This document shows, one piece after another, positions 16,265 to 24,092 of a DNA stretch of 64,000 bases. Source of the stretch: Oerskovia flava (GTDB lineage: Bacteria; Actinomycetota; Actinomycetes; Actinomycetales; Cellulomonadaceae). The stretch is from the NCBI RefSeq assembly GCF_026163685.1, contig NZ_JAOXSR010000001.1, positions 310,001 to 374,000 of the forward strand, given 5' to 3'. The translations under genes and the position numbers were made by a program. Below the pieces are notes generated by a model. The model saw only the letters and a program-made list of their open reading frames with translations. It ran no database searches and was not told the origin of the DNA. Position 1 is the first letter of the stretch. Every line of letters starts with the position of its first letter.

Positions 16265-16837
16265 TCAGAGACCGGCGATCCAGGTCCGCACGGCGACGCC
16301 CACCTCGAGGTCCCGACCCTTGACGTCGTGCGCCCCCGGCAGCAGGACGGTCGTCACCGGTCCGCGGATGGCGGCCGAGTGCTGCTCGAGCTCTTCCGGC
16401 GACCCGAACGGGTCACGGTCGCCCGAGACGAACAGCACCGGGACGTGCAGGTCCCCGAAGTGGTCGACCCGCAGCGAGGACGGCTTGCCCGGCGGGTGCA
16501 GCGGGTAGCTGAGGAGCGCGAGCCCGGCCGCGGGCAGGATGTCCGCGACCGCCATGGAGCACATCCGGCCGCCGTACGACCGGCCGCCGAGCACGAGCCG
16601 CTCGGTCGCGACGCCCAGCTCCTCGGCGAACCGGTGGGCCTCCTCGGCGAGGTGGGCGACGGCGACCGCGGGCCGGTCGGGCATCCGCCTGCCCGCGAGC
16701 CGGTACGGGAAGTCGACCCGACGGACCGGGAGCGGGGCCACCGCCTCCTCGACCGCGACGAGGGTGTGATGGTCACGGCCGGCACCTGCGCCGGGGGTGA
16801 GCAGGAGGCCGGCCACGGGAGATCTGTCACCAGTCAT
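16265..16837 (-). CDS. Alpha/beta hydrolase (dienelactone-hydrolase/Tex30-like)
   Basis: A 190-residue single-domain hydrolase. The nucleophile elbow is GGRSYGGR near 87-94, the acid Asp is in VSGDRDPFG, and the His is in LPGAHDVKG near the end. The N-terminal LLLTPGAGAGRDHHTLV is the oxyanion-hole loop. Small hydrolases of this group (KANL3/Tex30-like) are cytoplasmic and their substrates are unknown. The start at 16837 gives a compact protein; an upstream GTG or ATG would add only a few unconserved residues. It is downstream of, and co-directional with, the copper ATPase, but a hairpin separates them. Confidence 0.8.
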   Translation of the reverse strand: MTGDRSPVAGLLLTPGAGAGRDHHTLVAVEEAVAPLPVRRVDFPYRLAGRRMPDRPAVAVAHLAEEAHRFAEELGVATERLVLGGRSYGGRMCSMAVADILPAAGLALLSYPLHPPGKPSSLRVDHFGDLHVPVLFVSGDRDPFGSPEELEQHSAAIRGPVTTVLLPGAHDVKGRDLEVGVAVRTWIAGL

Positions 16838-16874
16838 CGCGCCAGTCTTCCAGCAGCGCACGACGCACGACGAA

Positions 16875-16907
16875 CCGCCCGGCCCCGCGATGCACGGGGC
16901 CGGGCGG
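16875..16907 (-). terminator. Terminator of copper ATPase gene
   Basis: A perfect 13-bp stem, CCGCCCGGCCCCG (16875-16887) and CGGGGCCGGGCGG (16895-16907), with a 7-nt loop, just past the ATPase stop at 16922. Confidence 0.7.
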
Positions 16908-16921
16908 CGACAGGGCGGGTG

Positions 16922-19033
16922 TCAGGACGACGCGAGGCGCTCGGGGGCGAGGTCGATGCGTCGCAGCAGCTGCGCGTTCGCCGCCACGATCACGGTCGAC
17001 GCGGACATCAGCACCGCACCCACCGCCATCGGCAGGACGAAACCGACCGGCGCGAGCACACCCGCGGCGAGCGGCACGGCGGCGATGTTGTACCCCGCCG
17101 CCCACCACAGGTTCTGCCGCATCTTCCGGTAGCTCGCGTGCGACAGCTCGATCACCGACAGCACGGACCGCGGGTCGTCGCTCGCCAGCACGACCCCGGC
17201 CGACGCGATCGCGACGTCCGTGCCCGCGCCGACCGCGAGGCCGACGTCCGCCTGCGCGAGCGCGGGGGCGTCGTTCACACCGTCGCCGACCATCGCGACG
17301 ACCCGGCCCTCGTGCTGCAGCTCGGCGACCTTCGCGTCCTTGTCCTCGGGCCGCACACCGGCGAACACCTGGTCGATGCCCAGCGATCGGGCGACCGACT
17401 CGGCGACCGGCGGCGCGTCCCCCGTGATCATGACGACACGGATGCCCCGGCGGTGCAGCGCGTCGACCGCCTCGCGGGACTCCGGCCGGATCTCGTCGGC
17501 GAGGGCGAACGCACCGAGCACCGTCGCGTCGTCGGCCGGGCCGTCGTCCTCGCCCAGGGCGAGCGCGTGCAGGACCGTCGCGCCCTCCCTCTCCCAGGTC
17601 GCGGCGTCTGGCAGGGGGGCCAGGCCGTGCTCGGCCAGGAGCGCGGGTCCGCCGACGGCGAGCCGGCGGCTTCCCACCGTGGCCCGCACCCCGACGGCGG
17701 TCGACGACCGGAAGTCGCTCGCCACCGGGACGTCCAGCCCGCGGTCGGTCGCCGCGGCGGCGATCGCGCGGGCGAGCGGGTGCTGGGAGTCCGCCTCGAC
17801 GGCCGCGGCCAGCGCCAGGACCGCGTCCTCGTCCTGGCCGGGGGAGACGGCGCGGTGCGTGACGACCGGCTCGCCACGGGTCAGGGTGCCGGTCTTGTCG
17901 AACAGCACGGTGTCGACCGTGCGCATGCGCTCGAGCGCGAGGCGGTCCTTGACGAGCACACCCGCACGGGCGGCGCGCTCGGTGGAGATCGCGACGACGA
18001 GCGGGATCGCCAGGCCCAGGGCGTGGGGGCAGGCGATCACGAGGACGGTGATGGTCCGCACGAGTGCTTCCTCGGGTGTCCCGAGGACCAGCCAGGCGGC
18101 CACGGTGACGGCGGCCGCGGCGAGGGCGTACCAGAACAGCCAGCCCGCGGCGCGGTCCGCGAGGCGCTGCGTCCGTGAGCTCGACGCCTGCGCCTCGGCG
18201 ACCAGCCGCTGGATCCCGGCGAGCGCGGTGTCGGCGCCGACGGCGTCGACCCGGACGCGCAGGGCGTCGTCGATCGCGACGGTCCCGGCCACCACCGGGT
18301 CGCCCTCCGCGCGCAGCACGGGACGGGACTCACCCGTGATCATGGACTCGTCCACGTCCGCGCTGCCGGCGGACACGACGCCGTCGGCGGGCACACGCCC
18401 ACCCGGTCGGACGACGACGACGTCCCCCACCCCCAGGTCGGACGGCGAGACCGTCGTGGTCGTCCCGTCCGCGTCGACGCGCTCGGCCTCGTCCGGCAGG
18501 AGGGCCGCGAGCGAGTCGAGGGCGGACCGGCTCGCGGCGAGCGACCGCATCTCGATCCAGTGCCCCAGCAGCATGATGACGACGAGCAGCGTCATCTCCC
18601 ACCAGACGTCGAGCTCGTGCGAGAGCAGGCCGAGGCTCGCACCCATCGACGCGACGTAGGCCGTCGTGATCGCCAACGAGATGAGGAGCATCATCCCGGG
18701 TGACCGGTCCCGCAGCTCGCCGACCGCACCGGTGAGGAACGGTCGACCTCCCCAGAAGAAGACGACCGAGCCCAGGACGGGCGAGACCCACGGGACCCAC
18801 GCGGCGTCGGGCAGGTCGTAGCCGACGAGCATCGCGAACATCCCGCTGAACCCGATCACGGGGACGGCGAGGGCCAGCATGATCCAAAACAGCCGCCGGA
18901 ACTGCGCGACGTGGTCGCCGTGCCCGCCGTGGCCGGCGTGTGCGTCGTGCCCTGCGTGCGCATCGTGGCCGGCGTGCGCGTCGTGGTGCGTGTGCTCGTG
19001 GTGCTGCGTGCGGTCGAGCTCGTCGTGCTGCAC
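16922..19033 (-). CDS. copB: Copper-translocating P-type ATPase, CopB type
   Basis: 703 residues; exports copper (or silver) at the expense of ATP. It has no CxxC metal-binding domain. Instead the N-terminus (about 8-40) is His-rich, with three tandem AHAGHD-type units. The transmembrane metal motif is CPH near 334, which marks the P1B-3 (CopB) group rather than CPC. Others are TGES near 231, DKTGTLT near 381 and GDGVNDAPAL near 581. About eight membrane helices are visible. GTG at 19033 with AGGAGG 5 nt upstream. A CsoR-like operator lies 24 bp before the start. Confidence 0.92.
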   Translation of the reverse strand: MQHDELDRTQHHEHTHHDAHAGHDAHAGHDAHAGHGGHGDHVAQFRRLFWIMLALAVPVIGFSGMFAMLVGYDLPDAAWVPWVSPVLGSVVFFWGGRPFLTGAVGELRDRSPGMMLLISLAITTAYVASMGASLGLLSHELDVWWEMTLLVVIMLLGHWIEMRSLAASRSALDSLAALLPDEAERVDADGTTTTVSPSDLGVGDVVVVRPGGRVPADGVVSAGSADVDESMITGESRPVLRAEGDPVVAGTVAIDDALRVRVDAVGADTALAGIQRLVAEAQASSSRTQRLADRAAGWLFWYALAAAAVTVAAWLVLGTPEEALVRTITVLVIACPHALGLAIPLVVAISTERAARAGVLVKDRLALERMRTVDTVLFDKTGTLTRGEPVVTHRAVSPGQDEDAVLALAAAVEADSQHPLARAIAAAATDRGLDVPVASDFRSSTAVGVRATVGSRRLAVGGPALLAEHGLAPLPDAATWEREGATVLHALALGEDDGPADDATVLGAFALADEIRPESREAVDALHRRGIRVVMITGDAPPVAESVARSLGIDQVFAGVRPEDKDAKVAELQHEGRVVAMVGDGVNDAPALAQADVGLAVGAGTDVAIASAGVVLASDDPRSVLSVIELSHASYRKMRQNLWWAAGYNIAAVPLAAGVLAPVGFVLPMAVGAVLMSASTVIVAANAQLLRRIDLAPERLASS

Positions 19034-19056
19034 GGTGGCCTCCTGATCTTCGTCGA

Positions 19057-19075
19057 TATACCCCTACGGGGTATA
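19057..19075 (-). promoter_or_regulatory. CsoR-like copper operator
   Basis: TATACCCC (19057-19064) and GGGGTATA (19068-19075) form a perfect 8-bp inverted repeat around TAC. G-tract dyads flanked by TAT are typical CsoR/RcnR-family sites. It overlaps a possible -10 (TATACC on the minus strand), so binding would block transcription of the copper ATPase. No csoR gene is in the window. Confidence 0.7.
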
Positions 19076-19110
19076 GCAACAGCAGAGCACGCCGAGATCT
19101 TCCCGAGGTG

Positions 19111-19437
19111 TCAGTCGGGCTGGCTCGTCACGGTCGTCAGCAGGAACGCGCAGTCCTCGAGCGCGACGACGGCGTGCCGCTCGTGGGTGAGCACGCGCAG
19201 CTCGCCGGTCCCCAGGTCCTCGTCGCCGCCGACCGCGGTCACCCGCACCCGGCCGCGCAGCACCTGCAGCGACGCCGCGGGCGGGGCGTTGTGCTCCCCG
19301 AGCTCGACCCCCGCGACGAGCGCGAGGATCGTCTGCCGCAGCGGACCGTCGTGCACGACCACCTCCGCGCTCCGGCCGTTCTCGGCGGCACGCGCCCCGG
19401 TGAGGTGCGCGTCGGTGAGCAGCTCGATGTTCGTCAT
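19111..19437 (-). CDS. Cupin-domain protein
   Basis: A 108-residue single cupin barrel. GVELGEHNAPPAASLQVLRGRVRVTAVG corresponds to cupin motif 1 with few metal-type His, and GELRVLTHERHAVVALEDCAFLLTTV is the second motif. The family is common in actinobacteria as small proteins near stress genes; catalytic or sensor roles are possible. CGGAG lies 6 nt before the ATG at 19437. It is divergent from the pentapeptide-repeat gene and lies upstream of the copper ATPase on the same strand, with an independent promoter region between. Confidence 0.7.
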   Translation of the reverse strand: MTNIELLTDAHLTGARAAENGRSAEVVVHDGPLRQTILALVAGVELGEHNAPPAASLQVLRGRVRVTAVGGDEDLGTGELRVLTHERHAVVALEDCAFLLTTVTSQPD

Positions 19438-19506
19438 GGTGGCTCCGGTGTCGGGGCGGCAAGGGCCTCCATCATGGCAGGGCTCCTGGGTGTCGGCAGG
19501 GCCGGG

Positions 19507-19512
19507 TAGCGT
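19507..19512 (+). promoter_or_regulatory. -10 box TAGCGT of pentapeptide-repeat gene
   Basis: TAGCGT, then 7 nt, then the ATG at 19520; probably leaderless. Confidence 0.55.
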
Positions 19513-19519
19513 CGCGGGA

Positions 19520-20134
19520 ATGGCGAGAAGCACGCAGGGCCCCGGACGGCAGACGAGCACCCGCACCGGCGAGGACTGGGGTGGGCGCACGGTGGACGCG
19601 GAGACCTTCGAGGGTGTCGAGTTCGTGGACTGCGACCTCTCCGAGGTCGTCACGGCCGGTGCGACCTTCATCGACTGCGCGTTCCGCGGGGTCCAGCTCA
19701 ACGCCTCCGCCCACACGGACACGGCGTTCACCAACTGCACCTTCGCCCGGTCGACGTTCTTCGACACCACGTTCACCCGGTGCAAGCTCGTCGGTTCCGT
19801 GTTCGACGACTGCACGTTCGACCTCCTGCGGGTCGAGGGCGGCAACTGGTCCTTCGTCGAGATGCCGCGGGCAGACCTGACCTCGGCCGTGCTGCGCGGC
19901 GCGCGGTTCCGGGAGGCCGACCTGACCGGCGCCCGCTGCGCGGGAGCGACGCTGCGCGACCTCGACCTGTCCGGCGCGCTGCTGCACCGGGCGGACCTCA
20001 CCGGCACCGACCTGCGGGGCAGCGACCTCAGCGCGCTCGACCCGCTGTCGGCGACCCTCACCGGAGCGATTATCGACGCCGGTCAGGCGCTCACGGTCGC
20101 CGACGCGCTGGGTCTCGACGTCCGCGCCGACTGA
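19520..20134 (+). CDS. Pentapeptide-repeat protein
   Basis: 204 residues made mostly of A(D/N)LXX-type pentapeptides: FVDCDLSEVVTAGATFIDCAF, TNCTFARSTFFDTTF and ADLTGARCAGATLRDLDLSGALL. These form a right-handed quadrilateral beta-helix. Some members (Qnr, MfpA) mimic DNA and protect gyrase. This one has no diagnostic feature for that, so no function is assigned. The start at 19520 follows a leaderless promoter; further upstream frame is non-coding. Confidence 0.85.
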   Translation: MARSTQGPGRQTSTRTGEDWGGRTVDAETFEGVEFVDCDLSEVVTAGATFIDCAFRGVQLNASAHTDTAFTNCTFARSTFFDTTFTRCKLVGSVFDDCTFDLLRVEGGNWSFVEMPRADLTSAVLRGARFREADLTGARCAGATLRDLDLSGALLHRADLTGTDLRGSDLSALDPLSATLTGAIIDAGQALTVADALGLDVRAD

Positions 20135-20242
20135 GGCGGGCACCACAGCGACCGCCCGCCGCGCTCGCGTCATGATCCGGCCCGCGAGCGGTCTCTTCTC
20201 CTGGTACCCGACACCCCGGGTGCCGAGAGAGGAATGGTGCCC

Positions 20243-22177
20243 GTGGCTCCCGAGAACCCGATCGACGTCGCGACACGCTCCGACGAGGAGCTCGTCGCGT
20301 CCGTCCGGGACGGCGACGCCGACGCCTACGCGACCCTCTGGGAGCGGCACGCGGGCGCGGGCCGGGCCGCCGCACGACGGATCACGGGATCGTTCGACCC
20401 GGAGGACCTCGTGCAGGAGGCCTACGTGCGGATCCTCGCCGCGATCCGGTCGGGCCACGGACCGACGGGCCCGTTCCGTCCCTACCTCTACCAGTCGATC
20501 CGGAGCATCGCCGCCAGCTGGGCACGCTCGCCGCAGCTCTTCCCGGTCGAGGACGTGCCCGAGGTGGGCGACCCGCGCGACATCGCCGAGACCGTGCTCG
20601 ACGGGTCGATGACGACCCGCGCGTTCCGGCGCCTGCCGCAGCGCTGGCAGGCGGTGCTCTGGTACACCGAGGTCGAGGGCATGGAGCCGCGGGACGTCGC
20701 GCCGCTGCTCGGACTGCAGGCCGGGGCGGTGTCCGCGCTCGCGTACCGCGCGCGCGAGGGTCTGCGCCGCGAGTGGCTCCAGGTCCACGTCAACGAGGAG
20801 GCCGTCGCGCCCGAGTGCCGCTGGGCGGTCGCCCGGATGGCGGAGCACCAGCGCGGTGCGCTGTCGGCCGTCGCGCGAGACCGCTTCGACGAGCACCTCA
20901 CCGGCTGCCTGTCGTGCGCGATCCTCGTCGAGGAGATCGACGAGGTGGCCTCCCGGCTCGCGCTCGTCCTCGTGCCGCTGGTCCTCGGCCTCCCCGCCGT
21001 GCTCGGTGGCGGGTCCGCCGCGGTCGGCGTCCTGGCCTCCGGTGCGCCCGTGGGCACCGGTGCGCCCATGGTGGCGGGCGGACCGGTGGTGACCGACACC
21101 TCGACGAGCGGGGTCGGCCCCACGGGGGGCGGGTCTGCCAGCGCGGCGAGCGCCGCCACCGGTCACGGCGCGCTCCTCGCCGGGCTGATCGCCGTCGGTG
21201 CGGCGACGGTCGCGGGCGTCCTCGCGTTCGCGCAGCCCTGGGCCGGTGAGACGCCGGTCCCGGCCACCGAGTCCGTCGCGGCACCCGCGACACCGTCGGT
21301 CACCCTGCCGGAGCCGGACCACGACGTTCGTGAGACCACGGACGACACCGCCGACGACACGGTCGCCGAGCCCGGAGGGGAGGTCGCGGCGGACGACACC
21401 GGGGTAGCAGGCAGCGAGCATCGGGAGGACGGGGCCGACGCGCCGACGGAGGAGCTGGCGGAGGAGGACACGGGCACCGGCCCGGCGGCGGAGACCCCCG
21501 CGGCGCCGGAGAGCTCTGAGGGCTCGACGGGTCTCGTCCCACCTACCGTCCCTGTGCGCCCACCCGATCCTGTGGACCCGACCGATCCGGAGGTGCCGGT
21601 CGTGCTCGACGCGCCGACCGTCGTCGGCCCGGCAGCAGGTGAGCTCGTCCATCTCCCGGAGCTCGGCGGGGAGGGGACCCCCGGAGCGCTCGTCGAGCTG
21701 CTCGACGCGCGCGACCAGGTCGTCGGCACCGCGACGGTCGACGAGGCCGGCGCCTGGACGGCGGTGCCGTGGGGGCTCGACGGCTCGGGCGAGCAGACGA
21801 TCGTCGCCCGCCAGAGCCAGCGCACCGGGGGAGTCGACGTCGTGTCGGAGCCGAGCGGCGCCGTCGGGCCGTACACCTTCGAGCGACCACGTCTGACCGC
21901 CCCCGCGGACGGGGCGAGCGTGCCGTACTCGGTGCTCGACCTCGACGGCAACGGCGAGCTCGACGACCTCCAGGTGGTCCTCACCGGGCAGGCGGGACGT
22001 GTCCTCGAGGTCGTCGTCGACGGGGTCCCGACGGGCAACCGGCACACGGTCGGGCTGCTGCCGCTCGTCCGGACGCTGTCCGGTCTCGCTCCGGGCGAGC
22101 ACACGGTCGGAGTGCGCTACGTGGCGGACGACCGGGTGGGCCCGCTGCGGGTGTCGGCGTTCACGATCGTGCCCTAG
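20243..22177 (+). CDS. ECF-type sigma factor fused to zinc-finger anti-sigma-like, membrane and extracellular domains
   Basis: 644 residues, about three times the length of a normal ECF sigma factor. Sigma-2 is at about 24-75 (DADAYATLWERHAG to FDPEDLVQEAYVRILAAI) and sigma-4 at about 122-170 (LPQRWQAVLWYTEVEGM to AYRAREGLRREWL). A zinc-finger anti-sigma motif HLTGCLSC (Hx3Cx2C) follows at about 218-225, then hydrophobic segments at about 238-256 and 311-333 and a long acidic/Pro-rich stalk. A C-terminal Ig/Big-like extracellular part ends the protein. Such one-chain sigma factors are known in actinobacteria. An ATG at 20234 abuts the GAGAGAGGA site with no spacing; the GTG at 20243 is better placed. 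The stop is 1 nt from the convergent stress gene. Confidence 0.85.
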   Translation: MAPENPIDVATRSDEELVASVRDGDADAYATLWERHAGAGRAAARRITGSFDPEDLVQEAYVRILAAIRSGHGPTGPFRPYLYQSIRSIAASWARSPQLFPVEDVPEVGDPRDIAETVLDGSMTTRAFRRLPQRWQAVLWYTEVEGMEPRDVAPLLGLQAGAVSALAYRAREGLRREWLQVHVNEEAVAPECRWAVARMAEHQRGALSAVARDRFDEHLTGCLSCAILVEEIDEVASRLALVLVPLVLGLPAVLGGGSAAVGVLASGAPVGTGAPMVAGGPVVTDTSTSGVGPTGGGSASAASAATGHGALLAGLIAVGAATVAGVLAFAQPWAGETPVPATESVAAPATPSVTLPEPDHDVRETTDDTADDTVAEPGGEVAADDTGVAGSEHREDGADAPTEELAEEDTGTGPAAETPAAPESSEGSTGLVPPTVPVRPPDPVDPTDPEVPVVLDAPTVVGPAAGELVHLPELGGEGTPGALVELLDARDQVVGTATVDEAGAWTAVPWGLDGSGEQTIVARQSQRTGGVDVVSEPSGAVGPYTFERPRLTAPADGASVPYSVLDLDGNGELDDLQVVLTGQAGRVLEVVVDGVPTGNRHTVGLLPLVRTLSGLAPGEHTVGVRYVADDRVGPLRVSAFTIVP

Positions 22178-22178
22178 C

Positions 22179-23102
22179 TCACCGGACGACCGTCACGGGG
22201 CACGGTGCGTGGTCGACGGCCTGTCGGCTCACCGAACCGAGCAGCAGCCGGTCGAAGCCGCCGAGCCCGCGGTTGCCCACCACCAGCCGCTCCGCACCCT
22301 CGGCGGCCGCGAGGAGACCGCGGGAGGGTGGTGCGTGCACGACGGAGCGTCGCAGGCGCTCGGGCGGCAGGTCGATCTCGGCCTTCTCGATCGCCGCGTC
22401 GAGCGCGTCGGCGGCGAAGCGCTCGTAGTCGTCGATCGGCGGTGCCCACCCCCAGGAGTCGGGCAGCGGCGCGAGCGTGACGATCTGCCAGCAGTACACG
22501 GCCACCAGGACGGACCCGGTCCGTCGTGCGGCCTCGGCGCCGTGCCGCAACGCGGTGACCGCCGTGGACGATCCGTCCACCCCGACCACCACCCGCGGCA
22601 GAGCCCGCTCGCCGGGCTCACCGGGCTCGTCGTGCGGCTCGCCGCGGACGATCGTCACCGGTCCCGTCGCGTGCTGCACGACGGCGGACGAGACGGATCC
22701 GAGCACGGTCCGCCCCAGGCGACCCAGCCCGCGGCGGCCGAGGACGAGCATCGCGGCCTCCTCGCCCAGGGAGAGCAGCGTGGGGACCGGTGCGCCCTGG
22801 ACCTCGACGGCGATCGCGTCCACGTCGATGCCGAGGCGAGCACCGGCCGCGACGAGTCCCGCGTCGAGCAGGTCGGTGGCCGCGCGGCGGCGCTCGGCCA
22901 CCAGCCCGGCCAGGGCGCCGGTGTCCGTGGCCGACAGCCCGTCCCGCCACGAGGGTTCCCACACGAGCACCGCGCTCAGAGGCAGGTCGCGGCTCACGGC
23001 CTCCCGCAGCCCCCAGGTGAGGGCGGTGCGTGACCCGGCCGAGCCGTCGACGCCGACGACGATCCCGCCGGGACGGACGAGGTCCTGCGTTGCTGGTGCC
23101 AC
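22179..23102 (-). CDS. Universal stress protein, tandem UspA domains
   Basis: 307 residues with two UspA folds (about 12-155 and 165-305). Each carries the ATP-binding ending: VLGRRGLGRLGRTVLGSVSSAVVQHATGPVTIV and VGNRGLGGFDRLLLGSVSRQAVDHAPCPVTVV. The G-2x-G-9x-G-(S/T) pattern means it probably binds ATP. Tandem USPs in actinobacteria belong to hypoxia/stationary-phase regulons. The GTG at 23102 has AGGAGA 10 nt upstream. Confidence 0.92.
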   Translation of the reverse strand: MAPATQDLVRPGGIVVGVDGSAGSRTALTWGLREAVSRDLPLSAVLVWEPSWRDGLSATDTGALAGLVAERRRAATDLLDAGLVAAGARLGIDVDAIAVEVQGAPVPTLLSLGEEAAMLVLGRRGLGRLGRTVLGSVSSAVVQHATGPVTIVRGEPHDEPGEPGERALPRVVVGVDGSSTAVTALRHGAEAARRTGSVLVAVYCWQIVTLAPLPDSWGWAPPIDDYERFAADALDAAIEKAEIDLPPERLRRSVVHAPPSRGLLAAAEGAERLVVGNRGLGGFDRLLLGSVSRQAVDHAPCPVTVVR

Positions 23103-23199
23103 CGACGTCGGTCTCCTCGAGGTGCCCGCAGGGCGCGGGGGTGTGCGGATGGGGCGGGCAGGGTGCTGGTACGGCGGGCGGGATCCTGACGGCGATCGC

Positions 23200-23814
23200 T
23201 CAGAACCGGGGGCCGTCCTCCCCGTGCAGGAGGTTGCGGATGGGTCGGGTGATCACGTCGACGCGGTCGAGCAGGCTCGACGGTCCGGCGATGACGATGG
23301 CGCGGTCGGCGAGCGGGACGTAGGCCGCAGCGGTCTCGCGCACCCTGACCTGCAGCGCGGGCCGTGCGACACCGTCGACGGTGTACGGCTCGGTCGTGAG
23401 CTCGGCGGCGTCGACCTCGGTCACGATGGCCCGCATCGCCGCGCGGTACTCCTGATAGCTGTCCAGCAGGTCTTCCTCGTCCGCGACGTCGGAGTGCAGC
23501 GGCGCGGCCAGCGCGCCGCTGAGGGCGGCGCGCACGATGTCCGCGGCCTGCTCCTCGTCGTCCGGGCGGACCCGGAGCGTCTCGATGTCGAGCGTCTCGC
23601 CGAGGTAGGACACGTACGAGCGCAGGAACCGCTCGTCGGACGGGTCATGGTCACCCGTGCTCGTCCCGGTGACGGTCTCCTCGTCGAGGTCGAGTCCCCA
23701 GGTGAGGGGGTCGTCGACCTCGCCCACCAGGCCGCTGAACCGTGCGAAGCGCGCGACGATCTGCTCCCAGGCGTCGTGAGCGGGGGGGTCGGGGTGATCG
23801 TCGGGACGGGGCAT
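23200..23814 (-). CDS. Hypothetical 204-residue protein
   Basis: I do not recognise the family. It is an acidic, soluble alpha/beta protein with no signal. Recurring text includes WEQIVARFARFSGLVGEVDDPLTWGLDLDEET near the start and VRVRETAAAYVPLADRAIVIAGPSSLLDRVDVITRPIRNLL near the end. AGGAGG lies 4 nt before the ATG at 23814. It is transcribed towards the universal stress protein, 97 bp upstream of it, so the two may share a transcript. It is divergent from clpC. Confidence 0.65.
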   Translation of the reverse strand: MPRPDDHPDPPAHDAWEQIVARFARFSGLVGEVDDPLTWGLDLDEETVTGTSTGDHDPSDERFLRSYVSYLGETLDIETLRVRPDDEEQAADIVRAALSGALAAPLHSDVADEEDLLDSYQEYRAAMRAIVTEVDAAELTTEPYTVDGVARPALQVRVRETAAAYVPLADRAIVIAGPSSLLDRVDVITRPIRNLLHGEDGPRF

Positions 23815-24092
23815 GGTCCTCCTCACGGCGGCTGCGACGGGCACGCACTGACGAGCCTGCCCCTCCGGGGCCCCGGGGTCAACGGCCGTCGGGCGTGTCG
23901 TGCACGCCGCATGGAGCTGGTCGTGCCGGTCGCGCGGCCCGGTACGCGAAGGTCACGGCGTGAGCCCTCTTTCACGCCAGTGGCGAACATCGGCATATCG
24001 AGGCCCTACGGCTCGTTGGTCGCGGATAGAGTCGATGCGGTCAGGCCTGAGCACCACCGGCGCAGGTGTACGCCGCTCGTGAGGAGCAGCAC

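Noticed and set aside
16022-18659. Overlapping plus-strand frames across the copper ATPase
   Set aside because: Low-complexity antisense translations of a well-supported P-type ATPase.
18900-19000. CRISPR-like or satellite repeats in the GC-rich stretch
   Set aside because: They encode the His-rich AHAGHD units of the ATPase; there is no spacer architecture.
18911-19519. Upstream extension of the pentapeptide-repeat frame
   Set aside because: The extra ~200 residues lie antisense to the cupin and ATPase genes; a leaderless start at 19520 gives the real protein.
24000-24092. ClgR-type operator upstream of clpC
   Set aside because: I searched by eye for the GCG-N-CGC-type dyad and saw no convincing match, so none is claimed.
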